Origin: Planctomycetota bacterium
GTDB lineage: Bacteria > Planctomycetota > J058
Reading direction: 5' to 3'
Assembly (NCBI GenBank): GCA_023954375.1
Contig: JAMLIC010000070.1
Coordinates: forward strand, 1-41,254
DNA: 41,254 nucleotides
The notes beneath the pieces were generated by a model. That model had not been told where the DNA came from and searched no databases. It saw only the letters and a program-made list of their open reading frames with translations. Below, one piece after another: positions 21,901 to 30,412 of the stretch; position 1 is the stretch's first letter, and each line of letters opens with the position of its first letter. Both the position numbers and the translations under genes were made by a program.

Positions 21901-23386
21901 CGCCAACCGGCTGGCGACCTTCACCGTCGACGCCTTCGTCGAGCAGACCCTGCGCACGGCGAGCGCCGACGTGGCGCGGCGTCGCGACACCTTCGCCCCG
22001 CTGGCCAAGAGCGCGATCCGCTACGTGCTGATCATGACCGCGGTGGTCTACTCGGCCACGCAGGCCGGCCTGGACATCGTGAGCATCCTGGCGGGCCTCG
22101 GCGTCCTCGGCCTGGCGATCGCCTTCGGCGCGCAGACGCTCGTCAAGGACGTGATCAGCGGCGTGTTCGTCATCATCGATGACGAGCTGGCCGTCGGCGA
22201 CTGGGTGAGGATCCGCGACGTCGAGGGCACGGTCGAGCACGTCGGCGTCCGCACGACGAAGGTCCGCACGGTCACCGGCGTCCTGATCTCGGTGCCCAAC
22301 GGGTCGATCGACCAGGTGCACAACTTCAACCGCGGCTGGAACCGCGCGATCGTGGAGGTGACCGTCACCTACGACGCCGACGTCGAGAAGGCCATGGCGG
22401 TGCTCAAGGAGGTCGCGGAGGAGTACCGTCGGCAGCGGCCGGACCTGCTGATCGAGGCGCCGGAGGTGCAGGGGATCACCCAGTACGGCGCGTCGGGCCT
22501 CACCGTCCGCGTGCGCGTGAAGACGGCGCCGCTGGCCCTCTGGCAGGTCGAGCGCGAGCTGCGCCTCCGCGCGCTCGTGGCCTTCGAGGACCAGGGGATC
22601 GAGATCCCGATCTCGCGCCACGTCGTGTTCCTCAAGGCCGAGGGCCCCGACGGGCGCCCGCAGGCGCTCGACCTCGCCGCGGCCGCGCGCCAGCTGGCCG
22701 GGGCCGTCGCCGTCGCGCCGGCGGCGCCGCCGCCGGACGAGCCGGCCGCGGGCTCGCGCGAGCCGCTGGTCGCCGAGGTCGTGCGGTCCGCCGCGCTCCC
22801 GGAGCCGCCGCCGCCGTCCGAGCCGGACCCAGCGCCGACGGCGGAGCCGGCCGCGGCGGAGCCGGCCACGGCGGAGCCGGCCGCGCCGGAGCCGGCCGCG
22901 CCGGAGCCGGCCGCGCCGGAGCCGCCCCCGGAGCCCGAGGCGCGCCCCGTGCGTACGCGGCGGCTCGTGCTCTCCGAGGAGGCGCGGGCGCGGCTCCAGG
23001 ACGCCGCCTACGTGCGCGCCGTGACCGCCGAGGAGCCGGAGATCCCGGCCGAGATGCAGGCATCGCTCGACGCGATCGAGCGCCAGCGGCAGGAGACCGA
23101 GGCCGCGCGGCTGGCCGCGCAGGAGCCAGCGGCGCCGCCGGAGGCCCCCGCCGAGCCCGCCGAGCCCGCCGAGCCCGCCGAGCCCGCCGAGCCCGCCGAG
23201 CCCGCCGAGCCCGCCGAGCCCGCCGAGCCCGCCGAGCCTGACGGGACCCCCAGGACCGCCGAGCAGCAGCCCATGGACCCCGACGAGCCGGCCGCCCCCC
23301 GCGAGGCCCCGGCCGCCGAGCCCGGGCCGTCCGCCGACGAGGCGGACGGCCCGCCCCGCGGGCCGCCCCCGACGCCGATCGGCTAG
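18911..23386 (+). CDS. Large MscS/MscK-type mechanosensitive channel with periplasmic coiled coil and EPA-repeat tail
   Basis: A 1491-residue membrane protein. The N-terminus (ALALVACALVAAACAGPP) looks like a signal peptide, with a marginal lipobox. Residues about 40-110 are Pro/Ala-rich. Residues about 110-640 are helical and coiled coil, as in the periplasmic part of MscK/YbiO-like channels. Several membrane helices follow (about 646-1050). The MscS core begins near residue 1058 with the pore helix motif ILAGLGVLGLAIAFGAQTLV, followed by DVISGVFVIIDDELAVGDWV and the beta domain VPNGSIDQVHNFNRGWNR, and ends near 1240. A ~250-residue acidic tail follows, with Glu-Pro-Ala repeats. Family role: tension-gated release of solutes during hypo-osmotic shock. 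The tail and the very long periplasmic domain are atypical additions. TATGGT 9 nt upstream suggests a very short leader. Confidence 0.92.
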   Translation: MLRPPRTKAALALVACALVAAACAGPPDAPSPGAAPPDAPRRDDGPAPVAADPAPGGSPDAAPAPAEDGDAAPPAADGADGPAPRPEEPRRAGPAQGWALDADALVARAPADRAAAIASRVVALDALAVEVRQAAAAARERAPGRPDLHAAVDDLALLVDAARGVLAALTSQTRTLADGLTRVERDERAARARRDAAAAQRLVPSSQPLYPDLPLEQARLAIERDVRRLADERARLAEAIAAALDEPQAAAEPPLVAREAERLLQAVPRAVGEADLGRDDLADLVRVAHGLAVTSRTAAAEASRARDGLRELARREREVARLIEEAASFELERRRVRLDEVNRQVLDRERRQEETDRLARRERELDAQIARLQQALAQAETRAAQEDAAVAAVRSRTRAIGESDDPTLRSYQTTLDDHHRRLDTARKRRDAARADLEALQATLTAERETRAALVLAVRDRIEAAHLSWEEHRDPRPLEELERGLEQAVRDAEQQVARLAAGGVEAARQADEAVSLAELSAREGERRALYLPSAPESHKVILTAVEEVRGLLESTRREESRHRRAQARALDDARSRAEQDVSALRQDLAEVSAARRASQDARRLNTGALRASLGELRALAGAVRADAAARLAALEAAPPEGRWRVGSRLGAAAAAAFLTVVAGLYLRRRARARVDALLATVDPERRIILDPLDRWAFYLAYLLRGTVVWAALALVPWAVAVPLELPAAGAARASWALAALLSVQVLALVNHILLRDRFIRAVLPLSEENKRPLHRRIQVALAVFGPLLAAWLLARGVPELWATATVLRASLSVLLVLALIATLHVARHDVGDHLRFEVPPPEPGGRLPVFDLLKTLYNRVVDELLTLVLLDLLLIGTLWVGGYVEQAAFLLRATVQTALTLGAALLGVALVRRLNRRVMSGALANETTRPGAQIALSMAAFIGSRVAELAIVAAVGVSLFDAWGGDVAPVLASLASDRFVAGLAAVLKVLAACAAAFYANRLATFTVDAFVEQTLRTASADVARRRDTFAPLAKSAIRYVLIMTAVVYSATQAGLDIVSILAGLGVLGLAIAFGAQTLVKDVISGVFVIIDDELAVGDWVRIRDVEGTVEHVGVRTTKVRTVTGVLISVPNGSIDQVHNFNRGWNRAIVEVTVTYDADVEKAMAVLKEVAEEYRRQRPDLLIEAPEVQGITQYGASGLTVRVRVKTAPLALWQVERELRLRALVAFEDQGIEIPISRHVVFLKAEGPDGRPQALDLAAAARQLAGAVAVAPAAPPPDEPAAGSREPLVAEVVRSAALPEPPPPSEPDPAPTAEPAAAEPATAEPAAPEPAAPEPAAPEPPPEPEARPVRTRRLVLSEEARARLQDAAYVRAVTAEEPEIPAEMQASLDAIERQRQETEAARLAAQEPAAPPEAPAEPAEPAEPAEPAEPAEPAEPAEPAEPAEPDGTPRTAEQQPMDPDEPAAPREAPAAEPGPSADEADGPPRGPPPTPIG
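22854..22925 (+). repeat. 15-bp tandem coding repeat (EPAAP units) in the channel tail
   Basis: The unit GCCGCGCCGGAGCCG, with variants, is repeated about five times and encodes EPAAxEPAAP-type sequence in the cytoplasmic tail of the MscS-type channel. Because the unit is a multiple of three, copy-number change would keep the frame. Confidence 0.75.
23153..23233 (+). repeat. 9-bp perfect tandem repeat, nine copies (Glu-Pro-Ala)
   Basis: GAGCCCGCC is repeated nine times without a mismatch, followed by the variant GAGCCTGAC. It encodes (EPA)9 in the acidic tail of the channel. Perfect identity suggests recent expansion, and the length is likely to vary between strains without breaking the frame. 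Confidence 0.9.
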
Positions 23387-23456
23387 CCGGGCTAAAGGAC
23401 GACGCGCGAGTCGCTTGCGACCTGGCCGCCGGGCGCGCCCCGGCCGGCTGGTGTGC

Positions 23457-23462
23457 TAGGCT
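23457..23462 (+). promoter_or_regulatory. Putative extended -10 (TGCTAGGCT) for the VgrG-like gene
   Basis: TGTGCTAGGCT contains TAGGCT at 23457-23462 with a TG two bases upstream, 21 nt before GTG 23484. GAAGGGG (23472-23478) can serve as ribosome site. No -35 is recognisable. Confidence 0.4.
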
Positions 23463-23483
23463 TCGGTCTCCGAAGGGGCGCAC

Positions 23484-24824
23484 GTGTCGGGAAGCGGCGA
23501 CGAGTCGAGCGGCCAGATCACCCCGAAGTTCGAGCTGAGCCTCGAGGGCGACCCGGTGGACATCTCGATCACCGAGGCGGTGATCCTCATCCGGGTCAAG
23601 CAGCACCTCGACCTCGCCGACCTCATCGAGGTCCGCCTCTCGAACCCCGACCTGTCCTGGACCGAGGCCGACACCTTCGCCGCCGGCAAGAAGCTGGCGG
23701 TCAAGCTGGGCTACGAGGAGACCGACCTCGTCCACGTGGCGGAGGGGGAGGTCGTGCGCCGCGAGGTCGAGTTCCCCATCCGGGGCCCCGCCGTGCTCAC
23801 GGTCGTGGCGCTGGGCGAGAAGTACAAGATGAAGAAGGGCGCCCACACCAAGGCGCACCTCGACAAGAAGGACTCGGACATCGCCAGCGAGGTCGCGCAG
23901 GAGCTCGGCCTCACCGCCGACGTCGAGGACTCCGGGGTCCAGCACCCCTACGTGTTCCAGGCGGCCCGCGACCACCTGTCCTTCCTGCGCGAGCGGGCGA
24001 TGCGGCTCGGCTTCGAGTTCCGCATCGACCGCGACAGCGGGAAGCTCATCTTCAAGAAGCCGCAGACGAGCCAGGCGCCGGCGCTCACGCTCACCTGGGG
24101 CAAGGACCTGCTCGAGTTCCGCGGGCGGCTGTCGACCGACGCGCAGGTGTCGAAGGTGACGGTCCGCGGCTGGGACCCCGAGCAGAAGCAGGTGGTCACG
24201 GCCAGCGCCCAGGCGAGCGACGTCACCTTCGGCTTCGGCGGGCAGACGTCCGGCCCGGCGTCGGCCGAGGGGACGTTCGGCGTGCAGGAGGTCCTCTACG
24301 TCGACCGGCCGGTCTCCAAGGCGGACGACGCCACGGCCATGGCCAAGGCGATCATCAACGCGGCCGCCGCGCGCTACTGCGAGGCCGACGGGGTGTGCCA
24401 GGGCGACCCCGCGCTCTACCCGGGCGGGATCGTGGAGATCGCGGGCACGGGGGACCGGTTCGACGGGAAGTACTTCATCAACACGACGCTGCATCACTTC
24501 GAGCCGTCGACCGGCTACTCGACCCACTTCGGCATGAACCGCTCGACGGAGGGCGCGCCGGCGGCGCCGCCCGAGCCGCTGGCCGAGGCGGCCGAGCCGG
24601 TGGAGCGCACGCTGCCGGAGAACCCGACGTGGGTGGAGATCCGCGTCGTCTCCGACACGGGCGAGTCGCTCGAGGGCGTCTCCTACACGGTCACGCTCCC
24701 CGACGGGAGCCAGCAGACCGGGACCTTCGACGAGACGCAGACGATCCGCGTCGAGGGCCTGCAGAACCCGGGCGACGCGCAGATCGAGTTCCAGCCGCCC
24801 GAGGGCCTCGACCCGGTCGGCTGA
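23484..24824 (+). CDS. VgrG/phage gpD-like spike hub protein with C-terminal Ig/transthyretin-like domain
   Basis: A 446-residue protein starting at GTG 23484. Residues about 1-350 follow the phage late control gene D (gpD)/VgrG hub organisation. An N-terminal beta domain (FELSLEGDPVDISITEAVIL, LSWTEADTFAAGKKLAVKLG) is followed by the characteristic middle segment HTKAHLDKKDSDIASEVAQE, YVFQAARDHLSFLRERAMRL and FEFRIDRDSGKLIFKKP, then YPGGIVEIAGTGDRFDGKYF. Residues about 390-440 form a small beta domain (VEIRVVSDTGESLEGVSYTV, LPDGSQQTGTFDE) of the type found at the end of many type VI secretion VgrG proteins. Such hubs cap contractile injection tubes and carry effectors. No sheath, tube, baseplate or PAAR gene is nearby, so it is an orphan whose apparatus, if present, is encoded elsewhere. 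Confidence 0.82.
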   Translation: MSGSGDESSGQITPKFELSLEGDPVDISITEAVILIRVKQHLDLADLIEVRLSNPDLSWTEADTFAAGKKLAVKLGYEETDLVHVAEGEVVRREVEFPIRGPAVLTVVALGEKYKMKKGAHTKAHLDKKDSDIASEVAQELGLTADVEDSGVQHPYVFQAARDHLSFLRERAMRLGFEFRIDRDSGKLIFKKPQTSQAPALTLTWGKDLLEFRGRLSTDAQVSKVTVRGWDPEQKQVVTASAQASDVTFGFGGQTSGPASAEGTFGVQEVLYVDRPVSKADDATAMAKAIINAAAARYCEADGVCQGDPALYPGGIVEIAGTGDRFDGKYFINTTLHHFEPSTGYSTHFGMNRSTEGAPAAPPEPLAEAAEPVERTLPENPTWVEIRVVSDTGESLEGVSYTVTLPDGSQQTGTFDETQTIRVEGLQNPGDAQIEFQPPEGLDPVG

Positions 24825-24857
24825 CCGCGCGCCTCGAGGGTCGAGCGCCCAGGCTCA

Positions 24858-24961
24858 CATGGGACACGGAGGTAACGAAGAGCCACGAAGGCCACGGAGG
24901 TCCTGTCTTCTTCACATCCCCTCCGTGCCCTCCGTCGTCTTCGTCGCCTCCGTGTCCCATG
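24858..24961. repeat. Palindromic heptamer repeat, copy 2 (between convergent genes)
   Basis: A near-perfect inverted repeat of about 42-bp arms (24858-24900 and 24920-24961) around a ~19-nt loop. Both outer ends read CATGGGACACGGAGG on their own strand. Inside, units ACGAAG, ACGAAGG and CACGGAGG recur at 8-11 nt spacing. It lies exactly between the stops of the VgrG-like gene (plus) and the kinase gene (minus), so a bidirectional terminator role fits. It shares units and order with 1931-2021 and 37992-38082. Confidence 0.85.
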
Positions 24962-24983
24962 ACTGACCAGCGCGCTGACGGTG

Positions 24984-27900
24984 CTACCTGCCGCGGCGCG
25001 GCTCGAGCAGCCGGGCGTCGTTCTCGCGCGCCTTCGCCGCGAGCGGCTCGAGCTCGCGGCGGGGGATGCAGGTGAGGCGCGGGTCGTCGAGGCGCGTGGC
25101 CAGCCAGAGCCCGCCGTCGACCGCCCGGCGCAGGGCGGCGAGCGCCTCGTCGGCCTGCCCGAGCGCCCCGCGCGCCAGGGCGGTGTAGAACGCCGGCCAG
25201 AACGAGTCCGAGGGGCGCCGCGGCTGGAACGCCGGCCGGAGCGCCGCCGCGCGCTCGAGCGCCTCGAGCGCGCCGCCGTGGTCGCCCACCTCCAGGCGCA
25301 GGTAGCCCGCCGCCAGCCAGCCGGCCGCCGTCGTGGGCGCGCGGAGGACGAAGCGCTCGGCGGCCGCGAGCGCCGCGCGCAGGTCGGCGGGCGGCATCGG
25401 CGCGCCGAGCTCGCGCGCGTAGAGCGCCCCCGCCGCCAGGCGCAGGTCGTCGTCGCGCAGCACGGGGAGGTCGTGGTCGACGCCCTCGCTCTGGACCCAC
25501 TGCAGGACGGCCTCCTGGCCGATCGCCTCCACCCCGCTGTGGCCGGACGTGCGCTGGCGGAACGTGTTCGCCTGCTGGGGGAGGACGCCGCTCTTGAGCT
25601 CGAAGGCGATCGTCACCGGGTCGAAGGACCCCGGCCGGTGCTCGCGCCCCCGCGCCGCCAGCGAGTCCCACCAGGTCACGTCGGTCGGATGGCGCGCGAG
25701 CATGGTGCGCACGGCCGCCACGACCTCCTCCGGCACCTCCAGCATTCCCTCCGCCGGCGTCTGCCGGGCGAGCCGCGCCGCCGGCAGGTCGGCGGCGACC
25801 TCCGCCTGGAGCGCCGAGAGGCGCGCCTCGAGCGCGGCCTGGCGGGCGCGGTCGCGCGAGAGGCGCAGGGCGGCCAGCAGCAGCCGCTCGCGCAGGGGCG
25901 GCGGGAGGCGCACCGGCTCGAGGAGCGCCTCCCCGCGGTCCATGAGGGCCGCCGCGTGCTCCGGAGAGGCGCGCAGGGCCCACGCCGCCTCGCACGTCGC
26001 GAGCAGCAGCCGCGCGCCGCGCTCGAACCTCCGCCGCGGCTCGAGCGCCAGCGCCTCGAGCCCGCGCGCGAGGTCGGCCGCCGCCGCGTCCGGTTCGCGC
26101 GCCGCGCGGACGAGCGCCCGCGCCTGCGCCGCCTCCCACACCCTCGCGTCGGCGCGCGCCGCGCGCTCGGCGGCGAGCGCGGCGCCCTCCCGGTCGCCGG
26201 CGAACAGGCGGGCGCGGGCCAGCCCCGCCCAGGCCTGCGCCCGGTCCGCCGGCTCCGTCGCGAGCGCGGCCGCGCGCAGGAACCCGCGCCGCGCGCGGTC
26301 GAGGCCCTCGGTCGTGACCTCGAGGAAGGGCGCGGCCGCCCCGTGCTCGAAGGCGACCCGCCCCGGAGCTCCGCCTCGGCCGCGGCCAGCGCGGCCGCCG
26401 CGGCCGCGGCGTCGGCCCCGGGCAGCGGCCCGTCGACGATGCCGTCGCGCCAGCAGGCGAGGCGGGCCGCGGCGGCGGCGACCTCCTCCGGCGCGCCTCC
26501 CGCGGCGCGGGCCTGCGCGAGCGCCTCCGCGGCGGCCGCGGAGCGGCCGGCGAGCTCGAGCGCCTCCGCCCGCAGGGCCAGGGCCGCCGCGAGGACCTCG
26601 GCCGGGCCCTCGGCCTGGGCCTGGGCCACCGCCTCGTCGGCGGCCGCGAGGGCCGCCGCCGGGTCGAGGAGCCGGGCGCGCGCGCGGGCGCGCTGGAGGA
26701 GCGCCCACTGCCGCGGCCCGACGACCGCTCGCCCGGGCGCGACCTCGAGGGGGAGGGCTGGCGAGGGGGCCGGTCCGAGGAGGTCGCGGGCCCGGTCGAG
26801 GGCGTGGGCGGCCGACGCCCACCAGCCCAGGGCAAGGAGGACGTCGGCCTCGTGCAGGGCGGCGCGGGCGCGCGCGCCGGGCGCGGCCCCGGGCGGGACG
26901 GCGGCGCGCGCGGCCGCGAGGTGCGCCGTCAGGCGCGCCGGGTCGTCGCGGGCGACGTCGTCGAGCCACGCGAGCCGGGCGTCGGCGAGCGCCGCCTCGG
27001 GCCCTTCGGGCAGGGCGGCGCGGGCGACGCGCGCGCGCGCGAGGCGCGCGCCCGTCAGCTCGATCGCCGCCGCCGCGAGGGCGAGGTCGGCGCGGGCGGC
27101 CAGGTCGACCGGCGCGTCGAGGGCGCGGTCGAGGTCGCCCGCGCGCGCATGCACCCACGCGGCCAGCGTCGGGTCGGCGCCGGCGCCGGCGCGGGCGAGG
27201 GCCGCGCGGGCGGCGTCGAGGCGGCCGCAGGCCAGGTGGACCCGGGCCGCCGCGTCGTCGAAGGTGGCCGGGCCCTCGTCGCCCGTCGCCTCCGCCGCCG
27301 TCACGCGCGCGCGCAGGGCGATCAGGCGCGCCGGGTCGAACGTCGCCGGGTCGCGCCCGAGCGCCCGGGCGGCCGTGGCGACCTCCAGCCGCTCGAGCAG
27401 CCGGGAGAGCCGCTCGACCTCCTCCTCGAGCCCGGCGAGCGCCCCCGCCGCCGCCTCGTCGCCCCTGCCCGCGGCCGCCCGGAGGACCTCGATCGTGGCC
27501 CCCCAGCCCTCGTCGCCCCCGGCGGCGCTGGCCACGTCGAGGGACGCCCGCAGGCGCGCGACCACCTCGCGCACCGCGGCCCGCTCGCCGGCGGCCTCGT
27601 CCCCGTCGCCCTGGAGCAGGAGCGCCCGCTGGCGCGCCAGGCCCTCGCGCAGCCCCGCCGCCTCGCGCTCCGCCCGCCACTCCGGCCAGCGCCGGACCAG
27701 CCAGACGCCGCCTCCCGCCAGGACGCCCGCCGCCAGGGCGGCGGCGACCAGGGCCACGCGCCCCGGGCCGAGCGCGCGCCCCAGCCGCTCGAGCCGCCCG
27801 ATCGGCCGGGCGCTCACCGGCGCGCCGCGCGCCAGCGCGCCGAGGTCGTCGGCCAGGGCCGCCGCGTCCGGGTAGCGCAGGCCGCGGTCGCGGGCGAGGG

Positions 27901-29185
27901 CGCGCTCGAGCACGGCGCGCGCGTCGGGGCCGAGGTCCGCGGGGTAGGTCACGGGGGCGTGGAGCACGAGGTCGAAGAGGGCCACCGACGTGGTGGCGTA
28001 GAAGGGGTAGCTGCCCGTGATCAGGCGGAAGAGCATGACGCCGAGCGCGTAGACGTCGATCCGCCCGTCGACCCCCTCCTCGCCGCGCACCACCTCCGGC
28101 GCCATGTAGAGCGGCGTGCCGAGGAGGTCGCCCTGCTGCGTGATCCGCGTCACCCCGCCCGCGACGTGGGCCAGGCCGAAGTCGGCGATCCGCGGCGCGC
28201 CCGCGGCGTCGAGCAGCACGTTGCCCAGCTTGAGGTCGCGGTGGACGACGCCGCGCGCGTTCATGTAGGCCACGCCGCGGGCCACGACCTCGAGCAGGCG
28301 CGCGGCCTCCGCGACCGGCACCGGCTTCTGCCGCGCGAGGTGCTCGAGCGTCGTCCCCTCGACGAAGTCCATCGTCAGGTACGGCCGCCCGTCGGGCAGG
28401 CGGCCGGCGTCGTAGACGCGCACGACGCTCGGGTGGTCGAGGCTGGCCAGGACCTCCCCCTCGCGCTGGAAGCGGCGCAGGCCGTCGGGGTCCTGCTCGA
28501 GGTCCGCGGCCATGACCTTGATCGCGACCACGCGCTCCGCGACCTCGACGTGGCGCGCGCGCAGCACGACGCCCATGGCCCCGCGCGAGACCTCGCGCTC
28601 GACCTCGTACGGCCCGACGCGCGCGCCCGGCAGGAGCCCGCCGTCGCCGCCCCGCGCCACCCCGCGCCCGGCGTCGCTCCCGGGCAGGGGCAGGGTCCCC
28701 TCGCGCGGCGGGCGCTCGCTCCCCGGCATGGCCATCGTCGCCGCGCGGCCGGCGTCGCTCGTGGGGGCGCGAGGGCCGGCTCGTGTGCTCGCCGGCGGGC
28801 GGCGCGTGGGCGGGATCACGGCCGCCTGGTCGGACGGCGCGCGGCGGCGCGGGGCGACCGTCGGCGGGACCTCGGGGGCGCGCGCGGCGACGTCGCGCGG
28901 GCGGCCGCAGCCCGGGCAGGCGACGCGGCGGGGCGCGAGCGCGGGCAGGGCGCAGAAGCGGCGCCCGCAGCCCGCGCAGGCCACGACGAAGCGCAGGAGG
29001 TCGGCCAGGGCCGCGTCGACCGTCGTCCGGTCGAGCGCCCCCGTCTCGACGAGCGCGCGCGCCAGGGCCCCGCTGCGCGGCGCGGCGCTGGAGCACAGCC
29101 GCCCCGCCCGGCGCAGCCGCTCCTCGTCCAGGAGGCCCCGGCCGAGCAGGAGCGCGGCGAGGTCCGCGTCCTCGTACGGCGTCAC
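24984..29185 (-). CDS. Zinc-ribbon Ser/Thr kinase with TM helix and long TPR region (one apparent frameshift)
   Basis: About 1400 residues if one base is restored. It starts at GTG 29185. Residues 1-65 resemble the GspE/MshE N-terminal helical domain (LGRGLLDEERLRRAGRL, ALVETGALDRTTVDAALADL). A zinc ribbon (Cys70, 73, 90, 93) and a Pro/Ser linker follow. The kinase domain is at about 191-455 with SRGAMGVVL, ATP lysine 223 (VAIKV), HRDLKLGN, DFGLA and GTPLYMAPEV. A membrane helix (about 480-500) is followed by ~880 residues of Ala/Leu helical TPR-like repeats to the stop. At 26361-26364 a C-run (G-run on the coding strand) appears one base short: before it the frame reads AEAELRG, and after it the neighbouring frame continues VAFEHGAAAPFLEVTTEG. 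The total length (4202) is not a multiple of three. TATCCT lies 7 nt before the start. Confidence 0.85.
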
Positions 29186-29192
29186 GCCCCGC

Positions 29193-29198
29193 AGGATA
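29193..29198 (-). promoter_or_regulatory. Putative -10 element TATCCT close to the kinase start
   Basis: On the minus strand GACTATCCT places TATCCT (complement of 29193-29198) 7 nt before GTG 29185. A transcript would start at or very near the start codon. There is no Shine-Dalgarno-like sequence other than GGGG next to the start. Confidence 0.4.
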
Positions 29199-29219
29199 GT
29201 CGACCGCCCGGCGCGCGGG

Positions 29220-29984
29220 CTACTCGACGAGCCCGAGCGCCGCGTCCTTGGCCCGCTGCTGGGCGAGGTAGCGGCCGAGGAGCGCCCCCTGCGTGTACAT
29301 GGCCCAGGTCACCGGCGCGTAGAGGAGGAAGGCCAGGGCGCCGCCGATCATGTTCGTGACGACGTGGTAGATGAACAGGAGGAGGTAGTCGCCCGGCCGG
29401 GTCGCCACGCGCCGCCAGAGCGAGCGCACGTGGAGCGAGGCGAAGAACGAGCGGGTCTCGATGAGCTCGAGCTCGATCGCCGGGACGAGGACCGTGATGC
29501 CGAGCGACCCGCCGATCACGCCTGCGTAGGCGGCGACCCCGAAGATCGCCGTGAACGGCCCCACCTGCCCGGCGCTCGCGAGGTCGAGCAGGACGCCCAC
29601 GCCTACGAGCAGGCCGAGGCCCAGGAAGAGGAGGGAGGCCAGCGAGAGGAAGCTGACGAGCGCCCGCAGGCCGTCGAGGACCAGCGTCCCCGGGTCGTCC
29701 CACTCGGGCATGGGCGTCGTGCCGGGGGCGCGCGCCTGCTGGCGCGCGATCCGGAGCTTGTAGCCCGTCACGGCCAGCATCGGCAGGAGCAGGCACGAGA
29801 AGAGCATGCAGGCGGTGCCGATCACCAGCTTCAGGACCCACTGCGGGTCCTCGAACATCCAGCTGAAGACCTGGCTCAGGTCCTCCGGGGCCTGCCGCGG
29901 GCGCTCGACGAGCGTCTCGCCGCAGTGGGGGCACTTGGCGGCGCCCGCCTCGATCGGCTCGCTGCAGAAGGGGCAGGCGGTCAC
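29220..29984 (-). CDS. Zinc-ribbon multi-pass membrane protein (DUF4013-like)
   Basis: A 254-residue protein starting at GTG 29984. The N-terminus is a double-CxxC zinc ribbon (CPFC at 4-7 and CPHC at 18-21), then about five or six apolar helices, among them LVIGTACMLFSCLLLPMLAV, LSLASLLFLGLGLLVGVGVL and LLLFIYHVVTNMIGGALAFL. The arrangement resembles DUF4013-type membrane proteins, whose function is not established. The start overlaps the stop of the RsbW-like gene by 4 nt (GTGA), so it is the last gene of the partner-switching operon. The kinase gene starts 35 bp downstream and has its own promoter-like element. Confidence 0.75.
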   Translation of the reverse strand: MTACPFCSEPIEAGAAKCPHCGETLVERPRQAPEDLSQVFSWMFEDPQWVLKLVIGTACMLFSCLLLPMLAVTGYKLRIARQQARAPGTTPMPEWDDPGTLVLDGLRALVSFLSLASLLFLGLGLLVGVGVLLDLASAGQVGPFTAIFGVAAYAGVIGGSLGITVLVPAIELELIETRSFFASLHVRSLWRRVATRPGDYLLLFIYHVVTNMIGGALAFLLYAPVTWAMYTQGALLGRYLAQQRAKDAALGLVE

Positions 29985-30412
29985 GCCGAGCGCCGCCGCC
30001 GCAGGGTGATCCTGTTCCTCCCGTCGTCGCGGTCGAGGCGCACCTCGTCGAACAGGCCCACGAGGAGGAGGAGGCCTCTGCCCCCGTCGCCCTCGTCGTC
30101 GAGCGGGTCGCGCGCCTGGGCGCGGGCGATCGCGCCCTCGAGGTCGAAGGCCTCGCCGCTGCTGAGGACCGTCACGCGGACCTCGTCGTCGCGCACGTCG
30201 AGGCGCACGTCGACCTTCCCGTCGCGGCCCCCGCGCTCGTGCTCGCAGACGTTGGCGACCAGCTCCGCGACGCCGAGCGTCAGGTCGTGGCGCAGCTCGC
30301 CCGGGAGCCCGAGCGCCCGCATGGCCACCTCGAGCAGGTCGTTGAGGACGCGCACGGCGCCGAGGTCGACGCCGATGCGCAGCTCGAGGAAGCTCGCGGT
30401 CGCCCCGGTCAC
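29981..30412 (-). CDS. RsbW-like anti-sigma factor / serine-protein kinase (HATPase)
   Basis: A 143-residue GHKL ATPase of the RsbW/SpoIIAB kind. The N-box is GVAELVANVCEHE (Glu50, Asn54) and the glycine-rich lid is GDGGRGLLLLVGLFDEV. In family members it binds and inhibits a sigma factor or another partner, and phosphorylates the STAS antagonist. The G1 box, usually DxGxG, reads LSSGEAFDLEG here, so the adenine-contacting Asp appears to be Ser; ATP binding may be altered. The operon also encodes a STAS protein and a SpoIIE-type phosphatase, the two other components of a partner switch. No sigma factor gene is in the window. It overlaps its neighbours on both sides by 4 nt. Confidence 0.85.
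   Translation of the reverse strand: MTGATASFLELRIGVDLGAVRVLNDLLEVAMRALGLPGELRHDLTLGVAELVANVCEHERGGRDGKVDVRLDVRDDEVRVTVLSSGEAFDLEGAIARAQARDPLDDEGDGGRGLLLLVGLFDEVRLDRDDGRNRITLRRRRSA

Noticed and set aside
23153..23233. GAGCCCGCC array as a non-coding satellite or CRISPR
   Set aside because: It lies in frame inside the MscS-type channel gene and encodes Glu-Pro-Ala repeats.
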